A stretch of DNA of 5,912 nt, from the NCBI GenBank assembly GCA_040752295.1, contig JBFMFE010000147.1, forward strand, positions 1-5,912, read 5' to 3'. The DNA comes from JBFMFE01 sp040752295 (GTDB lineage: Bacteria; UBP15; UBA6099; JBFMBQ01). Shown in pieces: positions 1 through 5,845 of the stretch (the stretch's first letter is position 1; each line of letters begins with the position of its first letter). The translations under genes and the position numbers were made by a program. Under the pieces are notes generated by a model, which made no database searches, was not told the DNA's origin, and saw only the letters and a program-made list of their open reading frames with translations.

Positions 1-1
1 C

Positions 2-451
2 GCGCGCTGCGGCCGCGACGCCCCCTCCGCCCCCCCCCTTCCGGGGGACGCGCGGGCGGCGCCGCTGCCCGAAGCCCATGATCTGCCGCCGCTGCCCCCG
101 CTCGTCCTTCGCAATCCGCCCGACCTCCGCCTGACGGCGATCTCCCTCTCAACCGGCGGCGGGGGATTCGCAGTCCTCAACGGCGAAATCGTCCGCGAAG
201 GCTCCATCATCGGCAAGTACGTCGTCGAGTCCATCGCCGCCGACACCGTCGAGCTTATAAGCGCATCGGGCGAAAGGGCGATACTCGAAATAAAACACGC
301 TTACGCGCCGGGCTTCGACGTCTCCGCCGGCAGTATCTCCAATATAGAGGAAGAACAGCCGGGCGAACCCCCGGCGGGCGGATTCCTCCCGATGCCCGGT
401 GACCTCGCCCTCCCTCCCGGGATTCCCGTCAGCGAGCCTCTCAGTGAATGA
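2..451 (+). CDS. GspB/PilP-like secretion/pilus assembly protein, C-terminal part (5' truncated)
   Basis: The frame is open from the left edge of the window to TGA at 449-451, giving 149 residues with no start in view. The visible part begins with an Ala/Pro-rich stretch (about residues 1-40), which looks like a periplasmic linker. A small beta-rich domain follows (about 42-98) with the pattern LRLTAIS, then AVLNGEIVREGS, GKYVVESI and DTVELIS. This order (hydrophobic strand, 'xxNGxxVxxGxxI', 'YxVxxI', 'VxL') is typical of the C-terminal domain of type II secretion GspB and of the related periplasmic domains of PilP and GspC, which contact the secretin and the inner-membrane platform. A Pro/Gly-rich tail ends the protein. 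A secretin gene lies further down the same operon, which supports this role. I cannot separate GspB from PilP with the N-terminus missing. Its stop codon lies inside the 10-bp direct repeat that borders the inserted element. Confidence 0.72.
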   Translation, partial: ARCGRDAPSAPPLPGDARAAPLPEAHDLPPLPPLVLRNPPDLRLTAISLSTGGGGFAVLNGEIVREGSIIGKYVVESIAADTVELISASGERAILEIKHAYAPGFDVSAGSISNIEEEQPGEPPAGGFLPMPGDLALPPGIPVSEPLSE

Positions 452-452
452 C
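443..452 (+). repeat. Direct repeat AGTGAATGAC, left copy (putative target-site duplication)
   Basis: This 10-mer is identical to 1105-1114. It contains the stop codon of the upstream gene (449-451) and the relic GTG start (444-446) of the gene that now begins at 1106. The match ends at both outer and inner edges, as expected for a target duplication rather than a longer homologous repeat. Confidence 0.75.
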
Positions 453-527
453 CTTACTTCTTCCATTGATTTTATAAACTTGAATTTGAAAATCATATTA
501 CAGCGTAACATTTATGAATTGTCATGA
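444..527 (+). pseudogene. Relic start of the downstream gene, now a 27-codon dead-end frame
   Basis: GTG AAT GAC at 444-452 matches the start codon and next two codons of the gene at 1106. Read on into the insertion, it gives 27 codons (beginning VNDLTSS) and stops at TGA 525-527. Before the insertion this GTG presumably started the membrane protein, overlapping the upstream stop by 8 nt. Any coupled re-initiation here would now make only this short peptide. This is inference from the direct repeat; nothing suggests that the peptide has a function. Confidence 0.4.
463..480 (+). repeat. Subterminal inverted repeat, left arm
   Basis: CCATTGATTTTATAAACT pairs with the reverse complement of 1079-1096 (CCGTAAATTTTATACACT) at 14 of 18 positions, including 11 of 12 over ATTTTATAAACT. 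It starts 10 nt inside the left edge of the element and its partner ends 8 nt inside the right edge. That near-symmetric placement suggests element ends, although AT-rich matches of this size can arise by chance. Confidence 0.45.
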
Positions 528-546
528 ACAATACGCTTTCAATAAA

Positions 547-606
547 CCCGCGCCCGTGTGCGTGCCCGTGCCTTTGCCCGTGCCCGTGCCCGTGTGCGTG
601 CCCGTA
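547..606 (-). repeat. GTGCCC-type hexamer array upstream of the four-helix-bundle gene
   Basis: The tract is built from CCCGTG/CGTGCC units with some variants. It includes a 17-base direct repeat, CCCGTGTGCGTGCCCGT, at 553-569 and 589-605, and a clean core GTGCCCGTGCCCGTG at 580-594. Read on the other strand it is the same GGGCAC motif as the array at 973-1044, so the two arrays face each other across the gene. GTGCCCGTGCCC (580-591) is perfectly complementary to GGGCACGGGCAC at 1009-1020 and 1027-1038. The tract ends 10 nt before the ATG at 617. Confidence 0.85.
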
Positions 607-616
607 GAAATAATCA

Positions 617-1048
617 ATGACCCATTTTGATCATGAGAAGCTCGAAGTATATCAGGCGGCTATAGATTTTGTGGCGGTTGCCGATAACATAGTAGAGCGC
701 CTGCCGCGAGGTAGATGCTATCTGGCGGATCAACTCCAGCGAGCCGCAACTTCAATTCCCTTGAATATAGCTGAGGGGGCAGGTGAGTTCTCAAAGAAAG
801 AGAAAGCAAGATTTTATCGTATTGCGAAACGTTCAGCCACTGAATGTTCAGCAATTGTGGATGTATCTCGGCGATTGATGTTGGTGGACGAAAATGATGC
901 CTCTGTCGCTTGTGAGCTGTTGCTTCGTATCGTATCTATGCTGGTCCGAATGATTCAAGGATGCAATGATTCGGGCACGGGCAGGGGCACGGGCAGGGGC
1001 ACGGGCAGGGGCACGGGCACGAGCAGGGGCACGGGCACGAGCAGGTAG
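617..1048 (+). CDS. Four-helix-bundle protein (S23 / 23S rRNA intervening-sequence / Avd-like family) with repeat-encoded tail
   Basis: The 143 residues include a typical core of about 116. Predicted helices are at about 6-29 (EKLEVYQAAIDFVAVADNIV), 33-55, 57-85 and 91-116. The family hallmark is clear: LADQLQRAATSIPLNIAEG (36-54), then a Phe/Tyr-containing helix with FYRIAKRSATE (66-76). Relatives are encoded in intervening sequences of some bacterial 23S rRNAs and include the Avd accessory proteins of diversity-generating retroelements, which bind nucleic acid and reverse transcriptase. The role of stand-alone copies is not established. Residues 119-143 are an unusual Gly/Thr/Arg/Ser tail (GTGRGTGR...GTSR) read directly from a hexamer array. 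ATG at 617 is the first start after an in-frame TAA at 611-613, and no good Shine-Dalgarno precedes it. The gene is the only one in the 652-bp insertion and its composition differs from its neighbours. The family call is confident; the function is unknown. Confidence 0.88.
   Translation: MTHFDHEKLEVYQAAIDFVAVADNIVERLPRGRCYLADQLQRAATSIPLNIAEGAGEFSKKEKARFYRIAKRSATECSAIVDVSRRLMLVDENDASVACELLLRIVSMLVRMIQGCNDSGTGRGTGRGTGRGTGTSRGTGTSR
973..1044 (+). repeat. GGGCAC hexamer array (12 units) forming the 3' end of the four-helix-bundle gene
   Basis: There are twelve contiguous 6-bp units: GGGCAC and GGGCAG alternate for three rounds, then GGGCAC, GGGCAC, GAGCAG occurs twice in a row. The unit is two codons long, so unit gain or loss keeps the reading frame, and it is translated as Gly-Thr, Gly-Arg and Ser-Arg pairs. 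It is inverted relative to the array at 547-606. Ten G-runs of three or four separated mostly by 2-3 nt also make it a strong canonical G-quadruplex motif on the coding strand. Confidence 0.92.
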
Positions 1049-1078
1049 TATATGAATTACAGTAGGGGAAAAGATTTT

Positions 1079-1096
1079 AGTGTATAAAATTTACGG
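1079..1096 (-). repeat. Subterminal inverted repeat, right arm
   Basis: The reverse complement of this segment matches 463-480 at 14 of 18 positions, with the core AGTGTATAAAAT at 1079-1090 on the given strand. It ends 8 nt before the right boundary of the element. Confidence 0.45.
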
Positions 1097-1104
1097 CGAA
1101 TTCA

Positions 1105-1114
1105 AGTGAATGAC
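1105..1114 (+). repeat. Direct repeat AGTGAATGAC, right copy (putative target-site duplication)
   Basis: Identical to 443-452. This copy supplies the GTG start codon (1106-1108) and the first codons of the 814-residue membrane protein, so the duplication preserved that reading frame. Confidence 0.75.
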
Positions 1115-3550
1115 AAGCCGACGCCGGAAGCGCCCCGGAATGAAACGGAAATCGCGCGCGGGGTCAGTCGAAATTCAGCGCTCTGGATCACGCTTCTGTT
1201 CCTTCTGTGCCTGCTGAGCGCGCTCGTTTTTTTAGGCAACTCGCTCAACCCGTTCGGACCGGTCAGAACCTTCATCTTCCGCGCCTTCTGCATGGTTTTC
1301 GTTTTCGTCTGGACGTGGGAGTGGCTCACCCGCCGCGCCATCGCGGTCGTGAGAACGCCGCTCGACACGCCGCTCGCGCTTCTGTGCCTGTGGAGCGCCG
1401 CCTCGTTCCTGTACGCCGCCAACCCGATCTACGCGCTCGACTCGTTCATACAACTCGTGTGCGGCGTTTTCATCTTCATGGTCGTTTCAAGAAAGGTACA
1501 CGGCGGCGGCGCGAGGACGCTGGTTCTTCTCGTGCTGATCGCGGGCGCCGCGGCGTGCGTCTTCGGGTACGTTGACTTCTCCCGGCGGGCGCTGTTCATC
1601 TGGGACGCGCTGTTCGAAAACCGTTTCTACTCGCTCTGGGCGCACGTGAAGCCCCCGCTCCACGAGCGTCTCGGCTGGCCCCATTTCTTCGAGGGGCGGA
1701 CGTCGTCGTCGTTCGGCAATCCCGTCTATTTCGCCGGCTGCCTCGTCCTCCTCCTGCCGGCGTGCCTCGGATTCTTCCTCTCGTCCCGGCGCCTGATCGA
1801 GAGGCTCGCGGCGTTCGTGATCCTGCCATTGCTTTTCAGCAATCTCGTTATGACCTTCACCCGCGGCGCGTGGGCGTGCGCCGCGGCGGGCGTCGTCTTC
1901 ACGGCGGTTTCAGCCGGCTCGGGTGAAACGCGTAAAATCCTGAAAAAGAACCTCGCCTGGCTCCTACCTCCGGCGGCAGCCTGCGCGCTCTTCGCCGCCG
2001 CGTTTCTCACGACGAACCCGCTGCACCAGAACGGGTTCACCATCGCCGGGCGCATCGGCTCACTCGCGAACAGGGGCGACGAGAGCGCGCTCCAGCGCGC
2101 GCTGATCTGGAAAACCTCCTTGAGAATGGCGCTGGACCGCCCCCTCATCGGCGTCGGCTTCGGAAACTACGGCATATTCCACCCCGTTTACCAGAAGGAC
2201 TTTCTCGACGATCCGTTCTGGAAGAAGCACTACAGTTTCGCCGACTCCCCGCACAACGAGTATCTCGAGATGGTGTGCGAGCGCGGGTTGCCGGCGCTTG
2301 CGCTTTTCCTGTGGTTCGCGCTCAGGCTCGTTTCGATGGGGGCGGGAACAAGCCGCAGGGGCGGCGCGGAACGCCCCGATTGGCTGTGCGCAGGCGTAAC
2401 GGGCGGCGTCGCCGCCCTGCTCCTGTACGCTCTCGTTCAGTTCCCGTTCCGCATCGTGCCCGTCGCCGTGCACTTCTGGCTCTTCGCGGGACTCGTCGCG
2501 GGGATCAGCGCGCGGCGTGAGACGGCGCGTCTTCCCGCCGCCGCCGAAAGGATGAGGGAAAAGATGGGAACGGGCGGCGCAGCCGCGCTCATGCTCCTCG
2601 CGGGCGCTCTCCTCGCCCTCGTCATCTTCGCTTCGTCCGCCCCGGTGAGGGGGCACGTCCTTGCCTACTGGGGCAACAGGGCGTTCCACCTCGGAATGGA
2701 AGAGCGGGGACTGCGGCTTCTCAACCGCGCGCTGCGTCTCGCGTCGTACGACCAGGAAGTGCTGTTTTACGCCGCCTCGGCGACGCTCCTGTCGGCGCAG
2801 TCCGAGTCCGACCCGCTCAGGCGGGCGGGTCTCATGTACGCCGCGCGCGACGTCCTGCTCCGCGCCCGCGAGCTGAACCCCAACGACACTCTCGTGCTCA
2901 ACAAGCTGGGCAACGTTTATCTTTTCACGGACGACGCCGACGGGGCGATAGCCCAGTACGAAAAAGCCGCCTCCCTCGAACCGGACCCCGCAGGCGCGTT
3001 TTACAACCTCGGGATTGCCTATTACCGCAAAAGAGCATATAATCAGGCGGTCGGGGCTTTCAGAAAAAGCCTCTCGTTTGACCCGGAAAACGGGCTGGCG
3101 TATTATAATGTCGCTAAATCGCTTGCCGCCGCCGACATGCGGAGCGAAGCCGTGGAAGCCTTTCGCGAAGCGATCGGGCGAGACCCCGAAAACCCTGAAA
3201 TCTTCCACAGCCTCGGGCAGGCTTACGACAGGTGGGGGGATTTCGACCGGGCGGTCTCGTGCTACCGCAGGGCGCTCGCCCTCAAGCCCGATCACTTCGA
3301 CGTCAGGGGAAACCTCGCCATCTCGCTTATAAACAGGAAAAACTACCCGGATGCGGTGGAAATTCTGTCATCTCTCGTCGAGGAACAACCCGATTCCGCG
3401 ATCGCCTTCTATCATCTGGGCAAGGCGTACAGGGGACTGGGCGACGCGCCGCGGGCAGCCTCCTCCTTCCGCCGCGCAGCGGAACTCGAACCGGGAAACA
3501 CCGCTTACAAAGACGCGCTCGAACGGCTTATGAAGGAGGCGGAACCTTGA
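1106..3550 (+). CDS. O-antigen ligase/polymerase (Wzy/WaaL-type) membrane protein with C-terminal TPR array
   Basis: The 814 residues form two parts. Residues 25-515 hold about a dozen hydrophobic segments with family landmarks: TFTRGAW (250-256), the stretch RALIWKTSLRMALDRPLIGVGFGNYG (331-356), and the large periplasmic loop ending in SPHNEYLEMVCERGLPAL (381-398). These match the Wzy_C/O-antigen ligase family, whose members join or polymerise lipid-linked glycans at the periplasmic face of the inner membrane, or glycosylate pilins. Residues 595-800 are about six TPR units (near 595, 631, 665, 699, 733 and 767), probably periplasmic and protein-binding. GTG at 1106 is chosen because an in-frame TAA lies at 1085-1087 and the next Met is residue 63, deep in the membrane region. 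No convincing Shine-Dalgarno is present; start and first codons lie in the 10-bp duplication, and translation was probably once coupled to the upstream gene. The stop overlaps the secretin start by 4 nt. The exact substrate cannot be told. Confidence 0.87.
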   Translation: MNDKPTPEAPRNETEIARGVSRNSALWITLLFLLCLLSALVFLGNSLNPFGPVRTFIFRAFCMVFVFVWTWEWLTRRAIAVVRTPLDTPLALLCLWSAASFLYAANPIYALDSFIQLVCGVFIFMVVSRKVHGGGARTLVLLVLIAGAAACVFGYVDFSRRALFIWDALFENRFYSLWAHVKPPLHERLGWPHFFEGRTSSSFGNPVYFAGCLVLLLPACLGFFLSSRRLIERLAAFVILPLLFSNLVMTFTRGAWACAAAGVVFTAVSAGSGETRKILKKNLAWLLPPAAACALFAAAFLTTNPLHQNGFTIAGRIGSLANRGDESALQRALIWKTSLRMALDRPLIGVGFGNYGIFHPVYQKDFLDDPFWKKHYSFADSPHNEYLEMVCERGLPALALFLWFALRLVSMGAGTSRRGGAERPDWLCAGVTGGVAALLLYALVQFPFRIVPVAVHFWLFAGLVAGISARRETARLPAAAERMREKMGTGGAAALMLLAGALLALVIFASSAPVRGHVLAYWGNRAFHLGMEERGLRLLNRALRLASYDQEVLFYAASATLLSAQSESDPLRRAGLMYAARDVLLRARELNPNDTLVLNKLGNVYLFTDDADGAIAQYEKAASLEPDPAGAFYNLGIAYYRKRAYNQAVGAFRKSLSFDPENGLAYYNVAKSLAAADMRSEAVEAFREAIGRDPENPEIFHSLGQAYDRWGDFDRAVSCYRRALALKPDHFDVRGNLAISLINRKNYPDAVEILSSLVEEQPDSAIAFYHLGKAYRGLGDAPRAASSFRRAAELEPGNTAYKDALERLMKEAEP
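3533..3539 (+). promoter_or_regulatory. Strong Shine-Dalgarno AAGGAGG deciding a TTG start for the secretin
   Basis: AAGGAGG lies within the end of the preceding gene, with a 7-nt gap to TTG at 3547. This is the best ribosome site in the window. It fixes the secretin start at 3547 rather than at the in-frame ATG at 3232, which is buried in the TPR-coding region. Confidence 0.85.
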
Positions 3551-4905
3551 ACGCAATCCCACGGGCGGTTTTCAGGCGGGCATCGCCGTTCGCTCTCGCC
3601 TGGCTTTTGACGTTCGCGGCGGCGCTCCCCGGCGCCGCTGAAACCGGGAAACCGTTCCCCGGCGCCGACAACGTGATCTCGGTCAACCTCAAGGGCGCAA
3701 GCGTCGTGGACGTCTTCCGCCTCATCGCCGAACAGAACAACATCAACGTTCTCGTCTCCCCCGACGTCCAGGGAACGATAACGCTCCACCTGACCGACAT
3801 CACCGTCGCAGAGGTGATGGACGTCGTCCTCGAGGCGTCCAACGCGAAGATGCAGATTGACAGGAACATCGTCCGCATAGTCCCACGCGCCGAAAAGCCC
3901 GCCGCCGTCGAGGGCGAACCCCTCATCACCGAGATAATTCCACTCAGATACGCCAACTCCGAACGGCTCGTTTCCATACTCCAGCAGCACATAAGCGAGA
4001 GGGGACGCATACAGACCTACGCCCCCGGCGCCGTGGCGGACGCAAGAAAACCCAAAACCCTCATCGTCACGGACACGCCCGAAAGCATAGACGCCGTGCG
4101 GAGGCTGATCGAGTCCCTCGACGTCGAAGTGCCCCAGGTGCTCATCGAATCGAAGATGGTCGAAACCGCCCTCGGCACGAACGACATATTCGGCGTGAGC
4201 TGGAACGTCGCCGCCTCGTTCAGCGGTCCGCCGTTCCGAACGGACACCGACCTCGCAGAGGGCGGCAAGATCAGGCTCGGAACCCTGTCGTTAAGCCAGT
4301 TCTCCGCCGCGCTCGAGGTCCTCAAGAAGGACAACAGCAGCAACATTCTCTCCGACGTGAAGATAGCCACAAGCGACGGCGAGACCGCAAACGTCCACGT
4401 GGGCGAAAGCATCCCGGTCGGGCTTACAGGCTTCGGCGCGGGCGGCGCGGGCACTGTCATCGGGACGACGGGTATCCAGTCGTTCGAGACAGGCATAAAA
4501 CTGAAGGTCACGCCCACGGTCATTGACAATAACAAGGTATTCCTTCATATACAACCGGAGATCAGCACCGTCACCGGCTTCACCTCGCTCGGCGGACTCG
4601 ATGCCGGCGACGCCCCCGTCACCAACACGCGCACCGCCGAGACGAACGTCATCGTCAGAAGCGGCGACACCGTCGTCATCGCGGGACTCCTTCAGGAAAC
4701 TCTGACCGAAAACAGGGAGAAAGTCCCCGTCGTCGGCGACCTCCCAATCGTCGGTCCCATCTTCCGCAAAAAAACCACAGACAGGTCTAAAACCAACCTC
4801 TTCATTTTCATCACCGCGCACATCATGGAGCCTTTCGAGACCCCGCCGGAACGCGCGGGGAAACCGGAAAGTAAAACCCTCGACGATTTCCTGGAATACA
4901 AATGA
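3547..4905 (+). CDS. Compact secretin of a type II secretion / type IV pilus-like system
   Basis: The protein has 452 residues and starts at TTG, overlapping the previous stop as TTGA after a strong ribosome site. Residues 1-31 form a Sec signal peptide (FALAWLLTFAAALPGAA). Residues 44-114 match the secretin/TonB short N-terminal (N0) fold (ISVNLKGASVVDVFRLIAEQ, then NINVLVSPDVQGTITL). Residues 127-190 are one N1 domain (IIPLRYANSERLVSILQ). Residues 195-426 are the beta-barrel domain with the secretin signature GDTVVIAGLL (373-382) and VPVVGDLPIVGPIF (393-406). Secretins form the outer-membrane multimeric gate through which pili or secreted proteins pass. At 452 residues it is much shorter than classical GspD (N0 to N3) or PilQ (with AMIN domains), and with one N1 its order is closest to PilQ/MshL-type secretins. 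The C-terminus ends in a polar tail (TLDDFLEYK) that may bind a pilotin. It overlaps the next gene by ATGA. The family is sure; GspD versus PilQ is not. Confidence 0.93.
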   Translation: MNAIPRAVFRRASPFALAWLLTFAAALPGAAETGKPFPGADNVISVNLKGASVVDVFRLIAEQNNINVLVSPDVQGTITLHLTDITVAEVMDVVLEASNAKMQIDRNIVRIVPRAEKPAAVEGEPLITEIIPLRYANSERLVSILQQHISERGRIQTYAPGAVADARKPKTLIVTDTPESIDAVRRLIESLDVEVPQVLIESKMVETALGTNDIFGVSWNVAASFSGPPFRTDTDLAEGGKIRLGTLSLSQFSAALEVLKKDNSSNILSDVKIATSDGETANVHVGESIPVGLTGFGAGGAGTVIGTTGIQSFETGIKLKVTPTVIDNNKVFLHIQPEISTVTGFTSLGGLDAGDAPVTNTRTAETNVIVRSGDTVVIAGLLQETLTENREKVPVVGDLPIVGPIFRKKTTDRSKTNLFIFITAHIMEPFETPPERAGKPESKTLDDFLEYK

Positions 4906-5845
4906 AATCAGCCGGGACCGCTGTAAAAATCTTCATCGTCTCCTGCGCCGTCCTTTTATGCGCCGCCGCGCGCGCCGGCGCGCCGGACGCGAACATCGCC
5001 GCCGCATGGTACGGCACCTACGCACTCATCTACCTCGGCTCTGACCACGGTATCGAACCCGGCGACACCTTCGACGTGTTCAGGAACGACCGGAAGATCG
5101 GAACTCTCCAAATCTTCAGCGTCAGCAACGCCTTCTCGAAAGGCAGGTTCCTTCCCTCAGGCGAAATACAAACCATCGAACCGGGCGACGCGGTACGCAG
5201 AACGGACGCCGCAAAAACAACCGAAATCCCTCATAAGAAACAACCCGCCCCTGCGGCGAAAGAATTGAAACCGGAAATCAAACCCGAAAAAACGGCGGAA
5301 ACCACGCCGCCGCCGAAAAAAGAACTTGAAACGGAAGAACCTCGCAAGGAGATGAAACCTGAAGAACCGCAGCCCGAAAAGAAAGAAACCATCGTTGCCG
5401 AGGCTGAAAAACCGCAAGACGTATCACCAAAGCCCTCCCCTGAAGAACGGAAAGAAACCGTAAAACCCCAGCCGCCTGAAAAAGTCGCGACCGCCGCGCC
5501 AGAATCTCAACCCCCCTCTTCAAAAGACTACGCCGCCCCGACGGAAACGGGCTACGTACTTCAACCCGACCCCCTGTCCTTCCCCACGAAAGACGATGAC
5601 CTCGCGAAAGCAAAACAATACCTCGTTTCTGGCGCCGCTTTCCTCGAATCGGGGGATTTCAACAACGCCATCGCGGCGCTGAAACTGTCCGTCAAGTACG
5701 GTCCGGAAAGCCCCGAAGCTCACGATCTTCTCGAAATGGCTTACGAAAAAACGGGCGAAGCCGGATTAGCGGCGAGAGAACGCGAAATCGTAGCTCTCCT
5801 CCGCGAATATCAAGCCAAACCCGTCGAAATCGCCCAAAAGCGGCC
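4902..5845 (+). CDS. Exported protein: small beta domain, Lys/Glu/Pro-rich linker and TPR-like region (3' truncated)
   Basis: ATG at 4902 overlaps the secretin stop as ATGA, so the two are translationally coupled. About 314 residues are readable before the poly-G tract, and the frame stays open. Residues 1-25 look like a Sec signal peptide (IFIVSCAVLLCAAARAGA); the Cys residues do not form a good lipobox. Residues 36-100 form a small beta domain (LGSDHGIEPGDTFDVF, then KIGTLQIFSVSNAFSKGRF and IEPGDAVRR). This resembles the C-terminal domain of FlgT-like proteins and other envelope-ring proteins, a resemblance I judge by eye only. Residues about 103-210 are a low-complexity Lys/Glu/Pro linker, long enough to span periplasm or peptidoglycan. 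Residues 233-302 contain a TPR-like helix pair (AKQYLVSGAAFLESGDFNNAIAAL). It may be a secretin-associated or scaffold protein; no named family is certain. The last true codons are near 5843. Confidence 0.75.

Larger units (their letters stand above)
453..1104. mobile_element. 652-bp inserted element carrying an S23/Avd-like gene, bounded by a 10-bp target duplication
   Basis: This segment separates two genes that otherwise fit together. AGTGAATGAC is present directly before it (443-452) and directly after it (1105-1114). Deleting the segment plus one copy restores an 8-nt stop/start overlap between gene 1 and the 814-residue gene. The single-copy stretches (453-546, 607-970, 1049-1104) are clearly AT-richer than the GC-rich flanks, which points to a foreign origin. 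In order, the element holds a short edge, a subterminal inverted repeat (463-480), an AT-rich leader, a GTGCCC-type array (547-606), the four-helix-bundle gene (617-1048) whose 3' end is a GGGCAC array (973-1044), an AT-rich tail and the matching inverted repeat (1079-1096). No transposase, integrase or reverse transcriptase is encoded, so it would have to move in trans or by an unknown route. The non-coding part 452-616 contains no other gene I can support. Confidence 0.72.

Noticed and set aside
149..511. A 120-codon minus-strand open frame over the end of gene 1 and the left part of the insertion
   Set aside because: It overlaps the GspB/PilP-like domain antisense, crosses the insertion boundary and shows no family features.
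486..516. Possible sigma-70 promoter for the S23-like gene (TTGAAA at 486-491 with AT-rich bases near 509-516)
   Set aside because: The -10 region is poor at any normal spacing, and AT-rich DNA gives such matches by chance.
503..536. Hairpin GCGTA...TACGC with an inner TTGT/ACAA stem in the AT-rich leader
   Set aside because: The stem is short, with an 11-nt bulge on one side and no T-run. It is too weak to call a terminator or a structured RNA from one sequence.
547..1044. Hexamer arrays as a CRISPR array
   Set aside because: The units are 6 bp, contiguous and without unique spacers, and the two arrays are in opposite orientation.
453..1104. Diversity-generating retroelement or rRNA intervening sequence in the strict sense
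   Set aside because: The four-helix-bundle gene resembles parts of both, but there is no reverse transcriptase or template/variable repeat pair, and the flanks are protein genes, not 23S rRNA.
1049..1104. A rho-independent terminator after the four-helix-bundle gene
   Set aside because: No GC hairpin followed by a T-run is present; the only fold is the long-range pairing of the arrays, which has no U-tract after it.
2060..3295. A 411-codon open frame on the minus strand
   Set aside because: It lies entirely antisense to the ligase-TPR gene, which has clear family motifs. Its translation is Arg/Glu/Pro/Val-rich without recognisable domains, as expected for the shadow frame of a GC-rich gene.
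3232..3546. N-terminal extension of the secretin frame back to ATG 3232
   Set aside because: This part is out of frame over the TPR-coding region and translates to Arg/Gly-rich nonsense. The signal peptide and the AAGGAGG site place the start at TTG 3547.
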